Shown here in pieces: positions 1-9,093 of a stretch of DNA of 64,000 nucleotides. Made by a program: the position numbers and the translations under genes. The first letter of the stretch is position 1, and each line of letters opens with the position of its first letter. Location of the stretch: assembly GCF_016907955.1 (NCBI RefSeq), contig NZ_JAFBCX010000009.1, positions 1 to 64,000 on the forward strand, read 5' to 3'. A model generated the notes under the pieces. That model did no database searches. It worked only from the letters and a program-made list of their open reading frames with translations, and was not told the DNA's origin. Source of the DNA: Lentzea nigeriaca (GTDB taxonomy: Bacteria > Actinomycetota > Actinomycetes > Mycobacteriales > Pseudonocardiaceae).

Positions 1-100
1 CTGGTCTAACTTACTCAAAGGAATACCCCTGACGAGGAGTATTCATATTACTGGCTGTGTTTCGGCACGCTGTTGAGTTCTCAAAGAACACGCGCACACC
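1..100 (-). other. rRNA operon leader (16S presumed off the left edge)
   Basis: Read on the minus strand, positions 90-71 give TGTTCTTTGAGAACTCAACA followed by GCGTGCC. This is the boxA-like antitermination and processing motif found in actinobacterial 16S leaders. Further downstream is a 10-bp stem with one mismatch and a GACG loop (21-44), typical of the RNase III processing region before 16S. No rRNA sequence itself lies in the window, so a 16S gene starting left of position 1 on the minus strand is inferred. Confidence 0.7.
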
Positions 101-208
101 GCAGCTCATCTCCGCGAGGAGGGAACTTCCGGGGCTGTGTCAGGCTTAGAAGTCTTTCGCCGCGCTCCGTTCCGGTGTTTTCCGGCCCGTTCCGCGCTGG
201 CAGAGAGA

Positions 209-237
209 AATTTACACGCCGGTCCACCGAGATCCAA
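209..237 (-). promoter_or_regulatory. Candidate rRNA operon promoter
   Basis: On the minus strand a -35-like TTGGAT (237-232) and a -10-like TAAATT (214-209) are separated by 17 bp. They lie about 120 bp upstream of the boxA-like motif and downstream of the kinase stop codon. Actinobacterial rrn operons often carry several promoters; I see only this one clearly. The call rests on hexamer match and position only. Confidence 0.5.
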
Positions 238-350
238 ATCGGGGGTCATTGACGGCGTAACCGCAGGTCAGACACCACGCGGACGGCCCAAACCAGCCGT
301 GATCGACGCGCAGTGTGACCGGGACCACGTCGACAAGTTGCAGCCGGAGA

Positions 351-1478
351 TCAACGAGGTGCGGCCGGCAGGTGCACGGTCACCGACAAACCACCCGTCG
401 GCACGGCCACTGCCTGCGCAAACCCGCCGTGCGCCGCCACCGCGGCCCGCACGATCGAGAGACCGAGACCCGTGCCGGACTGGCTGGTGCGGTCCTTGAC
501 ACCGCGGCGGAACGGCTCGAACAGCTCCTCGACGCGGTCCGGCGGGATGAGCTGACCGGACGACGACACCCGCAGCACGGACCACTGAGGCCCGGTCTCC
601 ACCACGGTCTCGATCCACCCGCCCACGTGGTTGTGGCGGACCGCGTTCTCCAGCAGGTTCCCCGCGATGCGCTCCAGCAGTGCGGGATCCCCGACCGCGA
701 GCGCCGGCGCGCACCGGAACACCGTGCGCAGGTTCCGCGCCTCGGCTTCCGCGCGCACGGCCTTCCACGCGGACTCGACGACGGCGGAGAGATCGACCGG
801 CTCACGCACCGCTAGCCCGACCCCATCCGTGCGCGCGAGCAGCAGCAGCGCCGACACCAGTTGCTCCGCACGCTCCCCCGCCGCACGCACGACACCGGCC
901 ATACGGCGCAGCTCTTCCACGTCGGCATCTGGGTCGGACAGAGTCACGTCCAGCTCGGTGCGCACCACCGAGAGAGGGGTACGCAGTTCGTGCGATGCGT
1001 TCGCCACGAACCGGCGTTGCGAGTCGAACGCCGCTTCGAGCCGGTCGAGCATCGCGTCGAACGTGTCCGCGAGCTCGGCGACCTCGTCACGCGGCCCTTC
1101 CAGCCGCAACCGCGACCCCAGCGACTCCGCCGACAACCGGCGCGCGGCACCCGTGACGTCATGCAACGGCTTCAGGACGCGGCCGGTGAACGTCCACGAC
1201 AAGACAGCAGCGGCCACGACCATGCACGCGAACGCGATCAGCCCCGCGCGCAACAGGTCCGTACGGGCAGCGGCCGTCAACGCCTCCGTCAGCACCGCCA
1301 CGTCGACGTTGACCCCGTCCACGGTGACCTGACTGCCTGAGGGGAACGACGGCGACGAGTCGAAGACCCGCCCGACCAGCGTCCACCCGAGGAACAGCAG
1401 CACAGCGCTCACCACCGCGACCAGCGCGGTGGTGAGGAGCGTGATCCGGAGGCGGAGCCCCGGCCCGCGCCGTCGCAT
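351..1478 (-). CDS. Two-component sensor histidine kinase
   Basis: A 375-residue inner-membrane kinase that autophosphorylates on His and passes the phosphate to the regulator encoded just upstream. Two membrane segments (about 12-32 and 79-97) flank a short extracytoplasmic loop, followed by a HAMP linker (about 98-150). The HisKA helix carries SHELRTP with H163, the N box is near LLENAVRHN (275-283), and the ATP lid has GTGLGL (336-341). The usual G1 aspartate motif reads SSSGQ here, a variant I would not call inactivating. The start lies 15 nt after the regulator stop, so the two form an operon. The sensed signal cannot be read from sequence. Confidence 0.93.
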   Translation of the reverse strand: MRRRGPGLRLRITLLTTALVAVVSAVLLFLGWTLVGRVFDSSPSFPSGSQVTVDGVNVDVAVLTEALTAAARTDLLRAGLIAFACMVVAAAVLSWTFTGRVLKPLHDVTGAARRLSAESLGSRLRLEGPRDEVAELADTFDAMLDRLEAAFDSQRRFVANASHELRTPLSVVRTELDVTLSDPDADVEELRRMAGVVRAAGERAEQLVSALLLLARTDGVGLAVREPVDLSAVVESAWKAVRAEAEARNLRTVFRCAPALAVGDPALLERIAGNLLENAVRHNHVGGWIETVVETGPQWSVLRVSSSGQLIPPDRVEELFEPFRRGVKDRTSQSGTGLGLSIVRAAVAAHGGFAQAVAVPTGGLSVTVHLPAAPR

Positions 1479-1493
1479 AGGTGTCCTTAGGAA

Positions 1494-2177
1494 TCAGACT
1501 TCAGCGGGTCCGATCGACGCGCTCGGCACCCGGTACCCGGAGCCCACCACGGTGTCGATGATGCCCGGTTCCCCGAGCTTCTTGCGCAACGTCATGACGG
1601 TGACCCGCACGGTCGTGGTGAACGGGTCCGCGTTCTCGTCCCACACCCGCTCCAGCAGCTCCTCGCTGCTCACCACGGATCCCTTGGCCGCGAGCAGGAC
1701 CTCGAGCACGCCGAACTCCTTGCGGGTCAGCTCGATCGGCTGCCCACCGCGCGACACCGTGCGCCGCGCCGGGTCCAGTTCGACGTCCTGAGCCGACAGC
1801 ACGGGCGGCGTCGCCGGGGTCGCACGGCGGGCCAACGCCCGTACGCGCGCGACCAGCTCGGGGAACGCGAACGGCTTCGCGAGGTAGTCGTCCGCGCCCA
1901 GCGACAGCCCGGCGACACGGTCCTCGATCGTGCCGCTGGCCGTCAGCATCATGACCCTGGTGAGCGCACCCGAGCTGAGGATCTCCTTGCACAGCTCGTC
2001 GCCGGACATCCCTGGCAGGTCGCGGTCGAGCACCACGACGTCGTACCGCGTGACGGTCGACTTCTCGTGCCCGGTCTCGCCGTCGTAGGCGACGTCCACG
2101 GCCATACCTTCACGCCTCAGGCCGCGAGCGATCGCGTCGGCCAGGGGCGCCTCGTCCTCGACTACCAGAATCCGCAC
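1494..2177 (-). CDS. OmpR-family response regulator
   Basis: A 227-residue DNA-binding response regulator. The receiver domain (1-115) has acidic residues at 8-9, the phospho-acceptor D51 in VVLDRDLPG, T79 and K101 in KPF. The C-terminal winged helix (about 130-220) has the OmpR/PhoB pattern with the GSGYR wing near the end. It is first in a two-gene operon with the histidine kinase. Its targets are unknown. Length and motif spacing are normal for the family. Confidence 0.95.
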   Translation of the reverse strand: MRILVVEDEAPLADAIARGLRREGMAVDVAYDGETGHEKSTVTRYDVVVLDRDLPGMSGDELCKEILSSGALTRVMMLTASGTIEDRVAGLSLGADDYLAKPFAFPELVARVRALARRATPATPPVLSAQDVELDPARRTVSRGGQPIELTRKEFGVLEVLLAAKGSVVSSEELLERVWDENADPFTTTVRVTVMTLRKKLGEPGIIDTVVGSGYRVPSASIGPAEV

Positions 2178-2320
2178 GCCTCAAAGGTGCCATACCGACC
2201 TGAGAGGGCGCTTAACGGCACCTTCACGCCCGTGGGTGATGCACGAGCACATGGGTGAGCATCTGCCGGTCGTCCTCGGGCAACGGTGCGAGCAGGTCCG
2301 CGCTGCGCTGGATGCGGTGA
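2178..2320. other. Spacer between response regulator and slipin; possible gene remnant
   Basis: This stretch separates two minus-strand units and should hold the promoter of the response-regulator operon. Read on the minus strand in another frame, it continues past the slipin stop as a short peptide ending DDRQMLTHVLVHHPRA. That faintly resembles the C-terminus of a MarR-type regulator. No upstream part of such a gene remains, so it is at most a decayed fragment. Confidence 0.3.
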
Positions 2321-2965
2321 TCAGGACTTCCGCGCGGGCCGGTCCACCACGACCGTCGAGGCGGCCTGCAGTGCGCGGAGCTCCAGCAACGCCGGGTGCT
2401 CCTCCGCCAGGCGTGCGGCGTTGAGCAGCGACCGCAACGCGGCCGTCTCCCCACGCGCCCGCTCCAGCGCCGCACGTCCCTCGGACGCCGCCACCAGCTC
2501 GGCCAGCGCTGCCCGCCGCAGCTCACCTGGCATCACGACATCGCGAACAGCGACGTCGGACACCGCGACACCGAGCTCCTCGGCGCGGAGAGCAACCGCA
2601 GCCAGCACCTCGGCCGCGATGGCCTCACGCTCAGCGTCAACGGCCGTGTGTGCGCGTGGGAGCACCGCACCGCGCAGTGCCAGCTGCACGGCCGTGTAGA
2701 GCTCGTCCTCCGGTGAAGCCGACTCCACCACGAACTTCGTGGCCGACGACACCGCCCACCGGACGACGACGGTGACACGCACCAGCACGCCGTCCGCGGT
2801 CGGCACATCCTGGGCCGCAGGGGTCATCGTGCGCGGACGGATGTCGACGCGCTGCAGCACCGAACGCCGCCAGGGCAGCCGGTGCTCTCCAGGCCCGAGC
2901 TCACCCACCAGCACGCCGCGGTCGAACCGGACGCCGCGCTCCCACGGGAACAACGTGTGCTTCAT
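2321..2965 (-). CDS. Slipin-like SPFH/band-7 family protein
   Basis: A 214-residue protein starting MKHTLFPWERGVRF. The ATG at 2965 is preceded by GGAGG at good spacing, so the 26 extra in-frame upstream residues are probably untranslated. An SPFH/stomatin core is visible (GPGEHRLP, then VDIRPRTM, then a VRVTVVVRW strand), followed by an Ala/Glu/Arg-rich helical tail. SPFH proteins assemble membrane-associated rings and scaffold microdomains. Unlike most slipins it shows no clear N-terminal membrane hairpin. It sits alone between dxs and the two-component operon. The specific role is unknown. Confidence 0.75.
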   Translation of the reverse strand: MKHTLFPWERGVRFDRGVLVGELGPGEHRLPWRRSVLQRVDIRPRTMTPAAQDVPTADGVLVRVTVVVRWAVSSATKFVVESASPEDELYTAVQLALRGAVLPRAHTAVDAEREAIAAEVLAAVALRAEELGVAVSDVAVRDVVMPGELRRAALAELVAASEGRAALERARGETAALRSLLNAARLAEEHPALLELRALQAASTVVVDRPARKS

Positions 2966-3193
2966 CGTCTCCACACCTCCGTCCGGACAGGCCACGACCC
3001 CGGCCGGCGGAACGAAGAACGGGAGTCCACAAGGGACTCGCAAAGCTCTTCATCCCCGTGTGCGACCGGGGTCGTGGTTTCAGGGATCGAACCTGATGCT
3101 TCTGTAAAGGCACCCGCCGTCCGCTCCGATCGTGAAACCGGACCGGGAAACCTGCCGGTCACAGAAGCGGACGCGAGGTGGAGAGTAGCCGAC

Positions 3194-5107
3194 CTACTTC
3201 TCTGCGGGCTCGTCAATATCGACGGGCAGGCACTCCAGCCGCGAGGCCCACTCCGTCACGCGTCGCGCGACGTCCTGCGCCGTGATGCCGACCAACGCCA
3301 GCACCTCGGCACGCGAGCCGTGGTCGTGGAACTGCTGCGGCAGAGCGATGTCGCGCAACGGCACGTCGACGTCGGCGTCGCGCAGCGCGGCCGCGAAGGA
3401 CGAACCGAAGCCACCGTGGCGGCCACCGTCCTCAACGGTCACGACGAGCTTGTGCGCCGCGGCCATCTCCACGATGTCCACCGACATCGGGTAGATCCAC
3501 CGCGGGTCGACGACCGTCACGCCGATGCCCTGGTCCTCCAGGCGTTGCGCGGCTTCGAGCCCGAGTTCGCCCAACGCGCCGACGGTCACCAACAGCACGT
3601 CCGAACCGGACCGCCGCAACACGTCGACGGAACCCACGCGCTCAAGCGCGGGCAGGTCGGGACCGACGGAAGCCTTGGGGTAGCGGATCACCGTTGGCGC
3701 GTCGGAGATCTGCACGGCCTCGCGCAGCTCCTCGGCGAGCGTGCCGGCGTCGCGTGGCGCGGCGACGTGGATGCCGGGGACGACGCCGCAGATGGACATG
3801 TCCCACATGCCGTGGTGCGACGCGCCGTCCGGGCCGGTGACGCCCGAGCGGTCCAGCACGACCGTGACGCCCTGCTTGTGCAGTGCGACGTCCATCAGCA
3901 GCTGGTCGAACGCACGGTTCAGGAACGTCGCGTAGATGGCGACGACCGGGTGCAGGCCACCGATGGCGAGACCGGCGGCGGAGGTCAGCGCGTGCTGCTC
4001 GGCGATGCCGACGTCGTAGAAGCGCTCGGGGAACGCCTTGGCGAACGCGTCCAGGCCGGTCGGTCCCTGCATCGCGGCGGTGATCGCCACGACGTCGGAG
4101 CGCTCGCGGCCGATCTCCACCAGGGAGTCGGAGAACACGTGCGTCCAGGTCCGGCCGGCCGGCTTGACGTCCTCGCCGGTGATCGGGTCGATGACACCCG
4201 TGGCGTGCATCTGGTCCGCCTGGTGGTTCTCGGCCGGCGCGAACCCCATGCCCTTGCGCGTGACCGCGTGCACGATCACCGGGCCGCCGAACGACTTCGC
4301 GCGCTGCAGCGCGGACTCCAGCGTCGTCAGGTCGTGGCCGTCGACCGGGCCGATGTACTTGAGGCCGAGGTCCTCGAACATCGCCTGCGGAGCCAGCGCG
4401 TCCTTGATGCCGCGCTTGGCGGCGTGCAGGGCGGCGTAGAGCGGCTTGCCGAAGAACGGCGTGTGCTGCAGCGCGCTCTTGCCCTTCTCCAGCACGCGCT
4501 CGTAGCCCGGACGCAGGCGCAGCGTCGAGAGGTGGTCGGCCAGACCGCCGATGGTCGGCGAGTACGAGCGGCCGTTGTCGTTGACCACGATCACGACCGG
4601 ACGCGTCTTGTCCGCCGCGATGTTGTTCAACGCCTCCCAGCACATACCGCCGGTCAGCGCGCCGTCACCGACGACCGCGACCACGTGGCCGTGGGCGCCG
4701 GTGATCTGCTTCGCCTTCGCCAGACCGTCGGCGTAGGACAGTGCCGTGGAGGCGTGCGAGCTCTCCTGCACGTCGTGCTCGGACTCCGACCGCGACGGGT
4801 AGCCGGAGAGGCCTCCCTGCTGGCGCAGCCGGTCGAAGCCGTCCCGGCGACCCGTGACGATCTTGTGCACGTACGACTGGTGCCCCGTGTCGAACACGAT
4901 CGGGTCCTGCGGCGAGTCGAACACGCGGTGCAGCGCCACGGTCAGCTCGACGACACCCAGGTTCGGGCCCAGGTGCCCGCCCGTCTTGGACACCTTGTCG
5001 ACCAGGAAACGCCGGATCTCCTCGCACAGCTGCTTCAGCTGCGCCTCGTCCATCCGTTTCAGATCAGCCGGTCCATACACGGACTCCAGCAGGGTCACCA
5101 CGCCCAC
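3194..5107 (-). CDS. dxs: 1-deoxy-D-xylulose-5-phosphate synthase
   Basis: A thiamine-diphosphate enzyme condensing pyruvate and glyceraldehyde 3-phosphate to DXP, the first step of the MEP isoprenoid pathway. The 637-residue length is normal. Visible signatures are HLGPNLG (45-51), the ThDP/Mg motif GDGALTGG (148-155) with NN at 161-162, and the transketolase pyrimidine-domain motif DRSGVTGPDG. The GTG start at 5107 follows AGGAG by 4 nt; in-frame GTGs 6 and 9 nt further in are alternatives. It corresponds by order to M. tuberculosis dxs1 (Rv2682c). It begins 53 nt after the RNA methyltransferase stop and is probably co-transcribed with it. Confidence 0.97.
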   Translation of the reverse strand: MGVVTLLESVYGPADLKRMDEAQLKQLCEEIRRFLVDKVSKTGGHLGPNLGVVELTVALHRVFDSPQDPIVFDTGHQSYVHKIVTGRRDGFDRLRQQGGLSGYPSRSESEHDVQESSHASTALSYADGLAKAKQITGAHGHVVAVVGDGALTGGMCWEALNNIAADKTRPVVIVVNDNGRSYSPTIGGLADHLSTLRLRPGYERVLEKGKSALQHTPFFGKPLYAALHAAKRGIKDALAPQAMFEDLGLKYIGPVDGHDLTTLESALQRAKSFGGPVIVHAVTRKGMGFAPAENHQADQMHATGVIDPITGEDVKPAGRTWTHVFSDSLVEIGRERSDVVAITAAMQGPTGLDAFAKAFPERFYDVGIAEQHALTSAAGLAIGGLHPVVAIYATFLNRAFDQLLMDVALHKQGVTVVLDRSGVTGPDGASHHGMWDMSICGVVPGIHVAAPRDAGTLAEELREAVQISDAPTVIRYPKASVGPDLPALERVGSVDVLRRSGSDVLLVTVGALGELGLEAAQRLEDQGIGVTVVDPRWIYPMSVDIVEMAAAHKLVVTVEDGGRHGGFGSSFAAALRDADVDVPLRDIALPQQFHDHGSRAEVLALVGITAQDVARRVTEWASRLECLPVDIDEPAEK

Positions 5108-5160
5108 CTCACTCCTGAAGACTGCGGCTCAGTCTACGGAGACTCGACTGAGACGCTTTG

Positions 5161-6366
5161 TCACCTCGTCTCAGGTACGAGCAGGGCGATGCACTCCACG
5201 TGGTGCGTCATCGGGAACGCGTCGAACGCCCGCAGATCCTCGAGCCGGTAGCCCTGAGCTGTGAATTCAGCCAAGTCACGAGCCAGCGCGGCGGGGTCGC
5301 AGGCCACGTACACGACGCGTTCGGGACGGCGCCGTGCGACTTCAGCCACAACGACCTTGCCCGCGCCTTTGCGCGGCGGGTCGAGCACCACGACGTGAGG
5401 GTCCTCAACGGGCAGTGCGCGCGTCACGAGACGCTCCACCTTGCCCACGACCCACTCGATCTGCGGCATGCGCCGGAGGTTGCGGCGACCGTCTTCCACG
5501 GCACCCGCGAAAGACTCCACGACCAGCACGGACCCGGTGTCGCCGACCTGCCGCGCCAGCACCGACGCGAAGAGCCCCGCGCCGCCGTAGAGATCCCATG
5601 CGCGCTGGCCCGGTCCGGCCGCTGTCCACTCCCCCACGACCGACGCGAACGTGTCCGCGGCCGCCGGGTGGACCTGCCAGAAGCCGTCCGCCGAAATTCG
5701 CCACTTTCGTTGGGCGGCGGTCTCGACGGCCGTACCGGTTCCGGCGCGTCGCACGGTGTGTCGGCCGCGCACCTCACCCACATGCAGGTTGCCGTCACCG
5801 TCCCGGGTGATCGTGAGCTCGGGGCTTCGCCACTTCCGGTTGGCCACCGCCTCGACCATGCCGGGCCGGGAGATCACACAGTGGTCGATCGGAATCACAT
5901 CGTGGGAACGGGTGCCGCGGAAACCCGGCCTCCCGTCGCCGTCGACGGCCATCCGGATCCGGGTCCGCCACTCCAGCGGCCCGCCCGGCAACGCCTCCAC
6001 GACGACGTCCCGTTCGATCTTGCCCAGGCGCGCGAGCTGCTCTCGGACGACCTGGGCCTTCAGCCGGCGTTGCGCGTCCCACGACACGTGCTGGAAGTCG
6101 CAGCCACCGCACATCCCCGGTCCGCTGAACGGGCACGGCGGCTCCACGCGGTCCGGTGACGGCCGCAGGATCTCCACGGCGTCCGCGCGGCAGAACGACC
6201 CGCCGTTGTCCTCGTAGACCGACACGATGACCCGCTCACCGGGCAACGCGTGCCGCACGAACAGAACGCGTCCCTCGTGCCGTGCAACGAAATGGCCCCC
6301 GTGCGCGACGGGGCTGATCTCAACCTCGAACTCTCGCCCAGTCCAGTCTTCTTTGGCCAAACTCAT
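5161..6366 (-). CDS. TRAM-domain class I SAM-dependent RNA (uracil-C5)-methyltransferase
   Basis: A 401-residue protein of the TrmA/RlmD family, methylating a uridine in tRNA or rRNA. An N-terminal TRAM domain (about 5-65) is followed by an Fe-S cysteine set C78, C86, C89 and C163. The SAM-binding loop is DLYGGAGLF (259-267), then DPPRKG (329-334), catalytic C356 in YVACDPAALARDL, and a general-base Glu near the end (FPMTHHVE). The ATG at 6366 overlaps the permease stop as ATGA, so the long in-frame upstream extension is rejected. The ortholog by position is Rv2689c. The target nucleotide is not predictable here. Confidence 0.92.
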   Translation of the reverse strand: MSLAKEDWTGREFEVEISPVAHGGHFVARHEGRVLFVRHALPGERVIVSVYEDNGGSFCRADAVEILRPSPDRVEPPCPFSGPGMCGGCDFQHVSWDAQRRLKAQVVREQLARLGKIERDVVVEALPGGPLEWRTRIRMAVDGDGRPGFRGTRSHDVIPIDHCVISRPGMVEAVANRKWRSPELTITRDGDGNLHVGEVRGRHTVRRAGTGTAVETAAQRKWRISADGFWQVHPAAADTFASVVGEWTAAGPGQRAWDLYGGAGLFASVLARQVGDTGSVLVVESFAGAVEDGRRNLRRMPQIEWVVGKVERLVTRALPVEDPHVVVLDPPRKGAGKVVVAEVARRRPERVVYVACDPAALARDLAEFTAQGYRLEDLRAFDAFPMTHHVECIALLVPETR

Positions 6367-8348
6367 CGGTCGTCGAGTCCCCTTCGGACGGCACCGGGTG
6401 CGATGACGTCCTTGTCGCGCACCTTGGTGGACGACGCGAGCTGCCACGGCACGCTCGTCACCATCACACCCGGCTGGAACAGCAGCCTTCCCTTGAGCCG
6501 CAACGCACTCTGGTTGTGCAGCAGCTGCTCCCACCAGTGACCGACGACGTACTCGGGGATGAACACCGTGACGACGTCGCGCGGGTTGTCCGACTTCACC
6601 CGCTTCACGTAGTCGAGCACCGGCCGGGTGATCTCGCGGTAGGGCGACTCGATCACCTTCAGCGGGATCTTGAAGTTCTCCTTCTCCCACTGCGCGACGA
6701 GCTGGCGGGTGTCGCCGTCGTCGACGTTGACCGTGACGGCCTCCAGCACGTCCGGCCGCGTGGCTTTGGCGTAGGACAACGCGCGCAGCGTCGGCATGTG
6801 CAGTTTGGACACCAGCACCATCGCGTGGTTGCGTGCCGGCATCGTGCGCACCCGCTCCTGCTGGCGCAGCTCCTCGGCGACGGTGTCGTAGTGCTTGCGG
6901 ATCGCTGTCATCAACGCGTAGATGGCGGCCATCGCGGCGATGGCGATCCACGCGCCCTTGGTGAACTTCGTGATGAGCACGATGATCAGGACGGTCGCGG
7001 TCATGACCAGACCGAACGTGTTGATCGCCTGTGAGCGGCGCATCCGGGTGCGGAGCTGGGAGTCGGTCTCGGTCTTGAGCAGCCGCTGCCAGTGCCTGAT
7101 CATGCCGAGCTGGCTCAGCGTGAACGACACGAACACGCCCACGATGTAGAGCTGGATCAGCCGGGTGACCTCGGCGTCGAACGCGATCACCAGCACGACC
7201 GCGAACCCGGCCAGGAACAGGATGCCGTTGGAGAACGCCAGCCGGTCGCCGCGGGTGTGCAGCTGGCGCGGCAGGTAGCGGTCCTGGGCGAGGATCGAGC
7301 CGAGGACGGGGAAGCCGTTGAACGCGGTGTTCGCGGCGAGCACCAGGATCAGCGCGGTGACGGTCGTGATGAAGAAGAAGCCGGGCGGGAAGTTGTCGAA
7401 CACCGCGTGCGCGACCTGCGCCACCATCGTCTTCTGCTCGTAACCGGCGGGGGCGCCCGCGAGCTGCTCGGCCGGGAACTCCGCCATCCGCACGCCGGTC
7501 AGCTGGGCCAGCACGATCAGGCCCATCAGCATGATCACCGCGATGAGGCCCATCATCAGCAGCGTCGTGGCGGCGTTGCGGGACTTGGGCTTGCGGAACG
7601 CGGGCACGCCGTTGCTGATGGCCTCGACACCGGTCAGCGCCGCGCAGCCCGACGAGAACGCGCGCAGCACGAGGAACACGAACGCGAGCCCCATCAGGTG
7701 GTCCTGCTCGGCGTGGATCTCGAACCCGGCACTCTCCGCGCGCATCTCGTCACCGAGCACGAACGCGCGGAACAGGCCCCACGCGATCAGGGCCATGATG
7801 CCGATCATGAACGCGTAGGTCGGGATCGCGAACGCGCTGCCGGACTCGCGGATGCCACGCAGGTTGATCGCCGTGAGGATGACGATCGCGGACACCGCGA
7901 ACAGGGCCTTGTGCGTCGCGACGAACGGGATGGCCGAACCGATGTTCGCCATCGCCGCCGAGATCGACACCGCGACGGTGAGGATGTAGTCCACGAGCAG
8001 GGCGCTCGCCACTGTGAGCCCTGCTCTGCGTCCGAGGTTGACCGTCGCGACCTCGTAGTCGCCGCCGCCCGACGGGTAGGCGTGCACGTTCTGCCGGTAG
8101 CTGGCGACGACGGTGAGCATGACCACGACGACGGCGACGCCGACCCACGGCGCGATGGCGTAGGCGCTCAGGCCCGCCACCGACAACATCAGGAAGATCT
8201 CCTCCGGTGCGTACGCGACCGACGACATGGCGTCGGAGGCGAACACCGGAAGGGCTATTCGTTTGGGCAGGAGGGTGTGAGCGAGGCGATCACTGCGGAA
8301 CGGCCGTCCGACCAGGAGGCGTTTGGCAGCGGTGGCGAGCTTGGACAC
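6363..8348 (-). CDS. APC-family amino-acid/cation permease
   Basis: A large polytopic membrane transporter of about 661 residues. The N-terminal half has about 12 hydrophobic segments, beginning with the APC-like run VFASDAMSSVAYAPEE. The C-terminal cytoplasmic part (about 200 residues) resembles the regulatory tail of KUP/APC-type potassium or amino-acid permeases. The chosen start is GTG at 8348; longer in-frame extensions would run into the divergent trkA gene. It corresponds by order to Rv2690c, next to ceoB and ceoC, which fits a cation-linked role. The substrate is unknown. Confidence 0.88.
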   Translation of the reverse strand: MSKLATAAKRLLVGRPFRSDRLAHTLLPKRIALPVFASDAMSSVAYAPEEIFLMLSVAGLSAYAIAPWVGVAVVVVMLTVVASYRQNVHAYPSGGGDYEVATVNLGRRAGLTVASALLVDYILTVAVSISAAMANIGSAIPFVATHKALFAVSAIVILTAINLRGIRESGSAFAIPTYAFMIGIMALIAWGLFRAFVLGDEMRAESAGFEIHAEQDHLMGLAFVFLVLRAFSSGCAALTGVEAISNGVPAFRKPKSRNAATTLLMMGLIAVIMLMGLIVLAQLTGVRMAEFPAEQLAGAPAGYEQKTMVAQVAHAVFDNFPPGFFFITTVTALILVLAANTAFNGFPVLGSILAQDRYLPRQLHTRGDRLAFSNGILFLAGFAVVLVIAFDAEVTRLIQLYIVGVFVSFTLSQLGMIRHWQRLLKTETDSQLRTRMRRSQAINTFGLVMTATVLIIVLITKFTKGAWIAIAAMAAIYALMTAIRKHYDTVAEELRQQERVRTMPARNHAMVLVSKLHMPTLRALSYAKATRPDVLEAVTVNVDDGDTRQLVAQWEKENFKIPLKVIESPYREITRPVLDYVKRVKSDNPRDVVTVFIPEYVVGHWWEQLLHNQSALRLKGRLLFQPGVMVTSVPWQLASSTKVRDKDVIAPGAVRRGLDDR

Positions 8349-8430
8349 GGCCAGAGCGTAAGGGGTCCACTCACCGGGACGGGCTAATGCTCGGTAGGTT
8401 CTGCTCAGAGTTCGCCTGAGGAGGCATGTC
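8349..8430. promoter_or_regulatory. Divergent promoter region, APC permease / ceoB
   Basis: An 82-bp gap between head-to-head genes that must hold both promoters. A strong AGGAGG ribosome-binding site lies 6 nt before the GTG of the TrkA gene. I see no clear -35/-10 pair or palindrome. Confidence 0.5.
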
Positions 8431-9093
8431 GTGCACGTGGTGATCATGGGATGTGGCCGGGTGGGAGCCTCCCTGGCCAGGGCCCTCGAGCGGCTCGACC
8501 ACCAGGTCGCCGTGATCGACAAGGACCCGCAGTCGTTCCGCAGGCTCGGCAGCGACTTCCAGGGCCAGCAGGTCGTCGGCAACGGTTTCGACCGGCACGT
8601 CCTGATCGAGGCCGGCGTGGAACGCGCCGGCGCGTTCGCGGCGGTCTCCAGCGGCGACAACTCGAACATCATCTCGGCGCGGGTCGCGCGGGAGACGTTC
8701 GGTGTCGAGCACGTCGTCGCCCGCATCTACGACCACAAGCGGGCCGCCGTGTACGAGCGGCTGGGTATCCCGACCGTGGCGACGGTGCCGTGGACGACCG
8801 ACAGGTTCCTGCGGATGCTGCTGCCCGAGGGCACGGCCACCGCGTGGCGCGACCCGTCCGGCACCGTGGCGGTGATGCCGGTCGGGGTCGCCGAGTCCTG
8901 GGTCGGCCGCCCGGTGTTCGAGCTCGAAGGGGCCATCGGCGCCCGCGTGGCGTTCCTGATGCGGTTCGGCACGGGTGTGCTGCCGGACGCGAAGACCGTC
9001 GTGCAGGCGGACGACACCATTTACGTGGCGGCGCTGTCCGGCACGGTCACCGACGTCGCGACGGCGGCGCTGCAGGCACCGGAGGAGAGCTGA
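8431..9093 (+). CDS. ceoB: TrkA-type potassium uptake regulator, first copy (CeoB-like)
   Basis: A 220-residue cytoplasmic RCK protein that binds NAD(H) and nucleotides and gates a K+ channel or transporter. The Rossmann signature GCGRVGASLA is at 7-16, followed by acidic VIDKD ending strand 2. A TrkA-C-like domain occupies about 140-215. The GTG start has AGGAGG 6 nt upstream. The stop overlaps the next start (TGATG), so the two TrkA proteins are translationally coupled. The order permease-ceoB-ceoC matches Rv2690c-Rv2691-Rv2692. Confidence 0.92.
   Translation: MHVVIMGCGRVGASLARALERLDHQVAVIDKDPQSFRRLGSDFQGQQVVGNGFDRHVLIEAGVERAGAFAAVSSGDNSNIISARVARETFGVEHVVARIYDHKRAAVYERLGIPTVATVPWTTDRFLRMLLPEGTATAWRDPSGTVAVMPVGVAESWVGRPVFELEGAIGARVAFLMRFGTGVLPDAKTVVQADDTIYVAALSGTVTDVATAALQAPEES

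Noticed and set aside
3080..3096. tRNA-like T-arm (TCAGG-N7-CCTGA with a TTCGATC loop on the minus strand)
   Set aside because: The 5-bp stem and 7-nt loop mimic a T-arm. No matching acceptor, D or anticodon stems can be found at the right distances, so it is treated as a chance hairpin.
2882..5251. 789-codon plus-strand open frame over dxs
   Set aside because: Antisense shadow of a GC-rich gene; composition rich in Arg/Val/Gly/His and no family resemblance, while dxs on the other strand is unmistakable.
6366..6951. N-terminal extension of the RNA methyltransferase
   Set aside because: The extension overlaps the permease gene out of frame and has shadow-like composition. The ATG at 6366 overlaps the permease stop and begins a proper TRAM domain.
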